Shown here: piece by piece, positions 57,461-64,000 of the stretch
Position numbering within the stretch: the first letter of the stretch is position 1
Layout of the letters: each line of letters starts with the position of its first letter
From: Ceratorhiza oryzae-sativae
Lineage: Eukaryota; Basidiomycota; Agaricomycetes; Cantharellales; Ceratobasidiaceae
Length of the DNA: 64,000 bases
Assembly (NCBI GenBank): GCA_030998015.1
Contig: JARWMV010000020.1
Location: 248,001-312,000 of the forward strand
Direction of reading: 5' to 3'
Notes under the pieces: model-generated
Told to the model about the DNA's origin: nothing
Databases searched by the model: none
What the model saw: the letters and a program-made list of their open reading frames with translations, nothing else
Made by a program: the position numbers and the translations under genes

Positions 57461-59806
57461 TTACGCACCATCGCCATCGCCCTCCGCTTCATGAAAGCCG
57501 TCGTCACTCTCATGAGCATCCTCGGGCTCCTCCGGTTCCAGCGGCTCCGAAGGCAGTCGCGCAGCTGGTTTCTTGCCCTTCGCCGAAGATTTGGACAGCG
57601 CGGTGGGCTTTTGAAGCGCCGCGGAAGTCTGATCCATGGCAGCGAGAGCGGCGTTGCTCGATCGCAAGCCTTGCCTGCGCATCGGCCGTTTAGCGTCGGG
57701 ATTGGGCTCTGGGTGGTCGGCGTGGCAGTTCGCAGCATCAGCGGCATTGGCCGGGGGAGGAGTCGGTGGAGGCACCGGCCTCATTTTGGGCTGGACCGAC
57801 CGCGTACGCAGAGGCTCAGGCGCAGGCTCGTCCTCAGTGGGACCGTTCGGCTTGGCCGTTGAACCGTGGGTGGACGGATCGACCTTTGGGAGCTTGCGCT
57901 GGCGAGCTGGAGCGGCGATATCTGGCTCCGTGTTTGTGCTGGTACCGATGGGCGGCTTGGTCGAAGAGCGGGTAGAGCCAGACGTAGGACAGGGTTTGGC
58001 GGCGGTGTTGGTTGTTACGCCGTTCGCCTTCGCCTTAGCTGGGGCCTTGGGCTTGGGGGCGGGTTTGGGCTCGGGTTCGGGTTCAGGCTCGGGTTCGGGT
58101 TCAGGCGGGTTCAGGCTCGGGTTCAGGCTCGGGTTCAGGTTCGGGTTCGAGCTCGGGTTCAGGCGAAGGCGGGAGCTTGGTCTTCCGAGCCCTCTTGGGC
58201 TGGGGGAAGGATGCGGAGGCGAGGGGATCAGGAGGGAACGCCGAGTTACGAATAGGTGCGTCTGGAGATTCCTCTCGACGACGTTTGAGCTGGGAAAGCG
58301 GTTGTGGGTTGGCGTAGGAGCCAGTAGACACCGGCTGAGTTCGACGCAGACACGGGAGTTCAGCGTGAGCTTGCAAGATCGGTACTGAGCGATGCAGCGC
58401 ACTTACAAGTTCAGCCTTGACCTTTCTCCGGGGTTGCTCGGGCTCCGTGTCGTCAAGGTCCATGGTAGCGACATCGGCAGGTTCAACCAAATCGAATCGA
58501 GCCAAGGCGGGGTTGTCTGTGAGAACGCGTTACCCAGGACTGACACGACCCCAATAATTGGACTTACCCAGATTGGCGTCGTCTAACGCAAGTTCCAGAG
58601 CAAGTGCGCGCTCCTCCACTTCGCGCTTAGCTTGTAGTTTGTGGCCACGCCGGTGGTTGAACTTCGTTTGAAGAAGCCGGGTTGTCGCCCAGCGATCTTC
58701 GAAGTTCAGCAAGCCCGGGATGCGTTTCTCGAGCTACAAAAATAATGAGTAGATAGAACATGTTGACCGAGAACAGAAGACTTACAATGCAGCTTCCAAG
58801 AGCCAGATGGTCGCCGCTTTGGCGCTTCCAGATCTTGGTAAAGTCGAACCCACAGAGGCCGGCCACTTGCCGCGCCGCATCCTACAATGAACAAGGTAAG
58901 CGTCAATGAATTGATGCATGAACGAGTGCTAACCTGCATGTTGAGCCAAGTTTCCCGATCCGTCGCGCCGAGTCCATAGCGGATCCGGGCAATTGTGCGA
59001 TCGGTGTCCTTCTCCGGAAACGGGATCCACCGAGGAGCATTGACTCCCACAATGGGTGGGAGATCTCCGGGCCTCTCGGCGGGGTGATCCGTGATGGGAG
59101 CTGGACGGGGGTTGGTGTGAAGACGAGCGCTGGATGGGCCGGGACCGTCAATCGGGCGAGGGGTGTTGGCCGGGCGAGAGGCATTAGCCGGGCGAGAGGC
59201 ATTGGCCGTGCAAGGAGCATTGACGGAACGGCGAGGGATGGGCGTACGAGAGATGTCATGAGGTCGAGCGACGTTGGCAGCAGCGCGAACAGCAGTCGTG
59301 CGGGAGGTGGATGCCGAGCCAAACGCGCCAGGAGTTGCGCCCGACATTCGCTCGAGTCGACGCATCATTTTTTCGTGTTCAATACGAGACTGCTCAATTG
59401 TAGCCTTGAGCTCGCGGATCTCGTCTGACGTTTGAGTGTGTTAGCGGACACTAACGCATAGGCAAGGCGACTCACCAGATTGGGCATCACGGACGGCACG
59501 CAAGGTGCGTGGATCTTCTTCCTCGGCTGGATCTGGCTCGGCGTAGTCGTCGTAGTCACCTTCGTCATCGTCGTGGGGCCAATAGGTGGCTGAGTCCTGA
59601 CCCTCCGCGTCTAAGTCGTAGCCCTCGTCATCGTCGTCGTCGCCCTCTTCGTCCTGCACGTGCAATGTGACCAGTCGGCCTTTGGCCTTCGCCAGGGCGA
59701 GCTGCGCGTTACGGGTTTGTTTTTGGCGTTCGTCGTCGTGATCCCAAAGGCCGCAGGGGCGGCCAGGAGCTTTGCCCTTGCCTTTCGTGTTTTTCGCGTT
59801 GGCCAT
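57461..59806 (-). CDS. Low-complexity protein next to a Tnp2 transposase, possibly the second CACTA gene
   Basis: Multi-exon frame from ATG 59804-59806 to TAA 57461-57463. It begins with a basic segment (AKNTKGKGKAPGRP), then a strongly acidic Asp/Glu stretch, a helical DEIRELKATIEQSRIEHEK, Pro/Arg-rich linkers, a better ordered middle (PRWIPFPEKDTDRTIARIRY, VAGLCGFDFTKIWKRQS, GLLNFEDRWATTRLLQTKF), and a C-terminal part with PEPEPEPE repeats and many Lys/Pro. No catalytic motif recognised. It is divergent to the transposase gene with about 1.1 kb between them, a layout compatible with a CACTA element that carries a DNA-binding helper protein. That role is inference. Confidence 0.6.
58060..58165. 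repeat. GGGTTC/GGCTCG short tandem repeat coding for PEPE
   Basis: Repeated hexamers GGGTTC, GGCTCG and AGGTTC on the plus strand encode alternating Pro and Glu in the minus-strand gene. Likely length-variable. Confidence 0.75.
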
Positions 59807-60898
59807 AGCGTTTGAGAGACGAAAAAAGGGATGGGGCGTTGGAGTGAGCGGGGTAACAGAACAGCGAGATTTGAGCCTACCGTGTGTACGAAGGATGAGG
59901 CCATATAGGCCTGGGGACAAGACTACGCCGCATATCGTGGTGGTCGAGTTGCTGTTAGGTTTGAGGAGACGAGCCCCGGATCGGAGGGAGCCCTGTTCCG
60001 GTAACCGGAGCCCGACGACCGGTTGGAGTAGGGCTGTGAGTACAGCACGGTTCTGGTCAGCACCGGGCTAACAAGACGAGACGTTTCTTACCGGATTTCG
60101 TATGATACCTGCTACTCTGCTCGCGGTCTGAGGCTGTTCGGTACGTACCTTGGTAGTTTTTGAGAGCGTTGTTAACCTCTTGCGTTACAGGTTATACAGG
60201 CGCCAAGGGGTTGATCCCTGATTATGTGAGTGCTTGTTTCCGAACATGCCACGTCACCTACCACAACACTCGTCGGGCTCGATGCTGCCCGACGAGGCTC
60301 TATCCCATCGTGATGGTCACCGCTGCCGTCAACCACACCGACGACAAACTTGTCGACAACAACCACGCCCACAACAACCCTGTCTGCGCTGTCACTGCGA
60401 GACCTCCTGTACCAACACCATCAAACTGGTTTACGGCGTGGGCGATATGCCGGTAAGATAAGTTTTTTCCTGTTTCAATTGTCCTCCCGGTTCAACGCTA
60501 ACCTCACAACGAGCTGCGCAGTTCTTCTGGTCGCGGAGGGGCTTTTGCCTCCGTGACTGTTCAGTACTCTCGGTAGCAGCATCTCCCAGTCCGACCCAGC
60601 CGGGATGCGTTTCAGGCGTACGCTCATTGTCCCCCTCCCCACACTTTCTTTGGCTGCGGCCTCGCCATCCGGCCGCCCTGTTCGACCCCCACGAGTTTCT
60701 CTACATGAGTTTCAGTCTACACACTAGTCAGTTTTTCTTTCGTTTATCCATTCACGGGGGCTGACCAAATCGTATTAGAGGACATCTAGCGACACGGATC
60801 TGCATTCGTTCTGCACCTCCCCAACCTGCCTGGCTCTTGCTCTGCATGTACGTCTTATCTCCATTTTACTCCATTGTTAATGCTAATATCCTTGTAGT
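59807..60898. other. Bidirectional intergenic region with 5' UTR intron of the transposase
   Basis: Between the divergent genes. A GT-AG intron at 60848-60897 ends two bases before the transposase ATG, so part of this region is transcribed leader. Frames at 60160-60456 and 60234-60461 have no support. Confidence 0.5.
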
Positions 60899-63800
60899 AT
60901 GGTGTGCTCCAAACGACATTGCTCTGGGTGCAAGCGCTTTGTCTCCTTACGTACCATCCGCCGTCATCTCAAGCACGGGTGCGACCGGCAACGACGACGA
61001 CACTCCCACCTGGTTGCCGCTGCCAATGCCATCATTGAGCGTGCCGCGAACGAAGGTCGCGTTCGTCTGGACCCAAACCCACGACCTCCTACCCGTCCAT
61101 CTCGCCACTATGGTCGGCGTGAGCCTCCGCGTAGCCCGCCTCCTCCTGCGCTGCGTGACCGCTTGGCCCGCCCACCTTGTGATCCACTGGTGGATCTCCC
61201 TCGGTACTCTCCAGAGGTTGTGCATCCAGATTTTCGCCACGACACCTTCGGTGCTGGTCCCGGTCCCACTTCCTGTAGTGCTTCTCCTCGATTTGCGCCT
61301 CAAGTTCCAAGACCCCCTCCGGTTGACGAAGATGACGAAGGCACCCAATATACGTTGCGCGATATTTTTCCTTGGCTCGAAAACCTGAATGCTGAAGAGT
61401 ACCTCGTTAACGAGTTCCTCTCGCAACTCGTGCGCACTGGTGGTTAGTCTCTTTTCGTAACTCAAACTTGGAACTAGCTCAATTGTTTGCATAGACCACA
61501 AGCTCCCCGAGCACCAGAGGCTTCTTGTCCAGGCGTTCAACCTCAAGGTCTCAACAGACATTAGTGGGATATCATACAGCAAGCTCCGCCGTGCCTTCCC
61601 CGACCGACTCGGTGACCTCCCCACCGAGTCCAAGCTCCGAACTCGCATTGGGGTTATCTCGGGCTTACGTGGGAGCGGCATTGACTGTTGTGTCAATTCG
61701 TGCGTTGCTTATACCGGCCCTTACGCCAAGGAGGTGATATGTCCGTACTGCTCCGAACCGCGCTACCGACCCGACCCTCACCGCCCTGGCCGCTGTATTC
61801 CACGTCGGCAATTCCAATACATCCCCCTTATGCCACGGCTCATTGCCTACTACCGGAACCCCATAATGGCGTGCAGGATGCGGTATCGCTCGGAACGGCA
61901 GACGTCACCGGACTTACTATCTGACATATTCGATGGCTCATTCTACCGCGAGTTGCTAGGCCGCCGTGTTACTGTCGGGGCTGAGACCCTTGACCACCGC
62001 TACTTTTCTAAGCCAACTGATGTGGCTCTGGGTTTATCGACGGACGGCTTTGGGCCATTTAAATCCCGCAAGCAAACGTGCTGGCCGCTAATCCTTTTCA
62101 ACTACAACCTCCCGCCCTCTATCCGTACCCAGCTTCAGCACATCCTATGCGTTGGCGTCATCCCTGGCCCGAATGCCCCAAAGGAGCTCACGACTTACCT
62201 TGAACCCCTCGTTACCGAGCTCGAAGATTTGGCACGCGGAATTCCTGCCTTCGATGTCGTCGACGGTCATACATTCTCCCTACGTGCCTACCTTCTTACG
62301 GCCTTTGGCGATATGCCGGCTATGGCCAAGCTCATGTCCATGAAAGGTCCAAATGGTAAATTCCCATGCCGTGCGTGCAAGATTGAAGGTGTAAACCAGG
62401 GAGGGGCCGGCCGCGGCAAGCAAACCCTCTATGTTCCCCTTTCCCGACCCTTCGTTCTGCGTGACAAGATTCGATGCTATGATCCTCTGAATCTCCCTTG
62501 CCGCTCTCACACCAACCACGTCCAGCAGGCACTTGATGTTCAGGGTGCTGTCAATGATGCTGCTGAGCAGGCCCTCTCACGGGACACTGGCGTTAATGGC
62601 CTTTCGCCCCTTGCACGTCTGGCCTCACTGGAGTTCCCAACCTCGTTCCCGCATGACTTTATGCATGTAATGTTTGAGAACATCCTCCCGACGCTCATAG
62701 GGCTCTGGACTAGGCGTGGTCGATGGTCAAAATTTGGATCCAACAACGAGGATTACCGACTACCAGATGAGGTCTGGACTGCGGTCGGTGCTGCATGCGC
62801 TGATAGTGGTGACACAATCCCGGCGGCGTTTGGTTGTCGCATACCGAACCTTGACACAAAACCACGAGAGACCACATCAGAGAGCATGTTGCTCTTTGCA
62901 ACGCTCATCGGTCCCGCTCTCCTCCACCGCCGCTTCGTGCGCCCCCGCTACTACGACCACTTTGTTCGGCTGGTCAAGCTGATCAAATTATGTATTGGAC
63001 TTGACGTCAGGCGTGTCGATGTAGATGAGATCCGGCAAGGGTTTGCACAGTGGGTGCAGGACTACGAGAGGTATGAATTCCCTGGTGTATTGTGCTGGTT
63101 TCTTGGCGCTGACCAAACCATTGCTGTGGCATATAGATATTACTATCGCGATGACCGTACCCGTCTCCCAGCTTGTACACTCCCCCTCCACGCTCTCCTT
63201 CATATAGCTGACAACATCGAGGCAATGGGCCCCGTGTGGTGCTATTGGGCCTTTCCAATGGAGCGGTTCTGTGGTGCCATTGGTCGTGCCAATAAAAGTC
63301 GACGTTACCCTTACTCGAGCATCAACCGACATGTGCTCCAACTATCCCAGCTCAGTCAGATCAAGCACTCGTATGGCCTTGCCGAGGAGCTCGATCTTGA
63401 GATGCGTCAAGAGAACATTGCAACAGGCACACGCTACAACGCGTACGAAGATCTTGTCTTTGTGAAGCCTAGGCGTGAGCGCCCTATACAGGGTCCCTTG
63501 ATCCGCAAGGTCGCCGAGTTCATTTCTACTCGAATCCCTGTCAGCGCCGCTTTCATCCAGAACAAGCTACTCGACCACCCATTTGTTGCCTGGGGCAAGA
63601 TGCAGCGGATCACTAGGAACGAGGCAGGCGATGTTACTGGCGGGGATCTCATTCGGGGGCACCATATCGTGGCTAACAACTGCGAGTCGCGTGATGCCTC
63701 GCACGTCATGGTAGGTTTTTTTTACGCAAGTATTATTGTCACTAACCCCTTGACTATTCTGTAGTACTGGTCAGTTAACTCGCACTGGCGATGGGTTAGA

Positions 63801-64000
63801 GGTCCAGCTGTGGTTCTTGACGAGGAGACATTTGGCTACGGTCGCGCCGAGCAGTTTCTTGTGATTGACGCAGCTTTCCTGCGACACGTTACTGAGTGTG
63901 CTGGTGTGTTTTATCCACATCTAGATGACCTGGTGCTTGCCGTCGTATCCCCGATTCCCTATCTCCGCCACATTGCCTCATCTGGAATTACCCAGTACGG
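60899..64000 (+). CDS. Tnp2-family (CACTA/EnSpm) transposase, runs off the window
   Basis: Exons 60899-61442, 61495-63710 and 63765 to beyond 64000 join in one frame without a stop. The N-terminus has a zinc-finger-like CSKRHCSGCKRF and RRHLKHGC. The core has the typical Tnp2 blocks: CPYCSEPRY, PRRQFQYIPLMPRLIAYY, LSTDGFGPF with an acidic residue of the catalytic centre, a second zinc pair PCRACKIEG, FPHDFMHVMFENILPTLIG, and the C-terminal MERFCGAIGRA. This enzyme moves CACTA elements by cut and paste. Intact introns and frame suggest a recent or active copy. Its CpG content is host-like, unlike the dead elements at 34-55 kb. The 3' end and the element termini are outside or not recognised. 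Confidence 0.88.

Noticed and set aside
1..64000. CRISPR arrays, rRNA genes, bacterial-type operons
   Set aside because: No regularly spaced repeats or rRNA sequence; gene structure is eukaryotic throughout.

Overview
The window looks like nuclear DNA of an agaricomycete fungus, most likely Rhizoctonia solani or a close relative (Ceratobasidiaceae). Genes are intron-dense with short (about 45-65 nt) GT-AG introns. The families are typical of that group: NACHT-WD40 receptors, STE3-type receptors, Zn2Cys6 regulators, HSPA12-like Hsp70s and chromodomain Gypsy elements. The species call is inference from gene content; no marker gene was searched.

Left part (1-34 kb), mostly host genes. A CpG-free repeat fragment (1-684) is followed by a broken HSPA12-type Hsp70 gene (2300-4651). 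Three adjacent tandem gene pairs come next: two D-amino-acid-oxidase genes (7122-10258, +), two Zn2Cys6 transcription-factor genes (10707-14888, +) and two STE3-type pheromone-receptor genes (15594-18755, -). Then follow a BUR1/CDK9-type kinase with a DVG instead of a DFG motif (20107-23311, +), a NACHT receptor with 14 WD40 units and an internal stop (23539-28452, -), a cytochrome P450 (29198-31083, -) and a divergent actin (32536-33914, +).

Middle part (34.2-55.1 kb), a nested transposon island almost without CpG. It holds: a Tc1/mariner element with 216-bp terminal inverted repeats and TA flanks (34167-37030), split by a 1308-bp solo LTR with its own 5-bp target duplication; a decayed piece of a secreted-protein gene whose intact relative lies on the other side of the island; a 10.4-kb Ty3/Gypsy element with 5-bp target duplication CCCAT (37605-47968); an older gag broken by a second solo LTR; and a truncated chromovirus on the minus strand. 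The 10.4-kb Gypsy element carries about 3 kb of extra genes between integrase and the 3' LTR. One is a Rep protein of the CRESS-DNA-virus type, with HUH endonuclease and superfamily-3 helicase motifs. This is the most unusual object in the window.

Paired copies inside the island allow its decay to be read directly. LTR against LTR, TIR against TIR and solo LTR against solo LTR, most of the differences examined are CpG to TpG or CpA. Nearly all premature stops are TGA, as expected from loss of CGA codons. This suggests CpG methylation followed by deamination. The edge of the affected domain lies inside the Tc1 element: its left TIR has 13 CpGs and its right TIR none.

Right part (55.1-64 kb): a small secreted-protein gene (55902-56739, -), then a divergent pair made of a low-complexity gene (57461-59806, -) and a Tnp2-family (CACTA/EnSpm) transposase (60899 to beyond 64000, +), probably two genes of one CACTA element.
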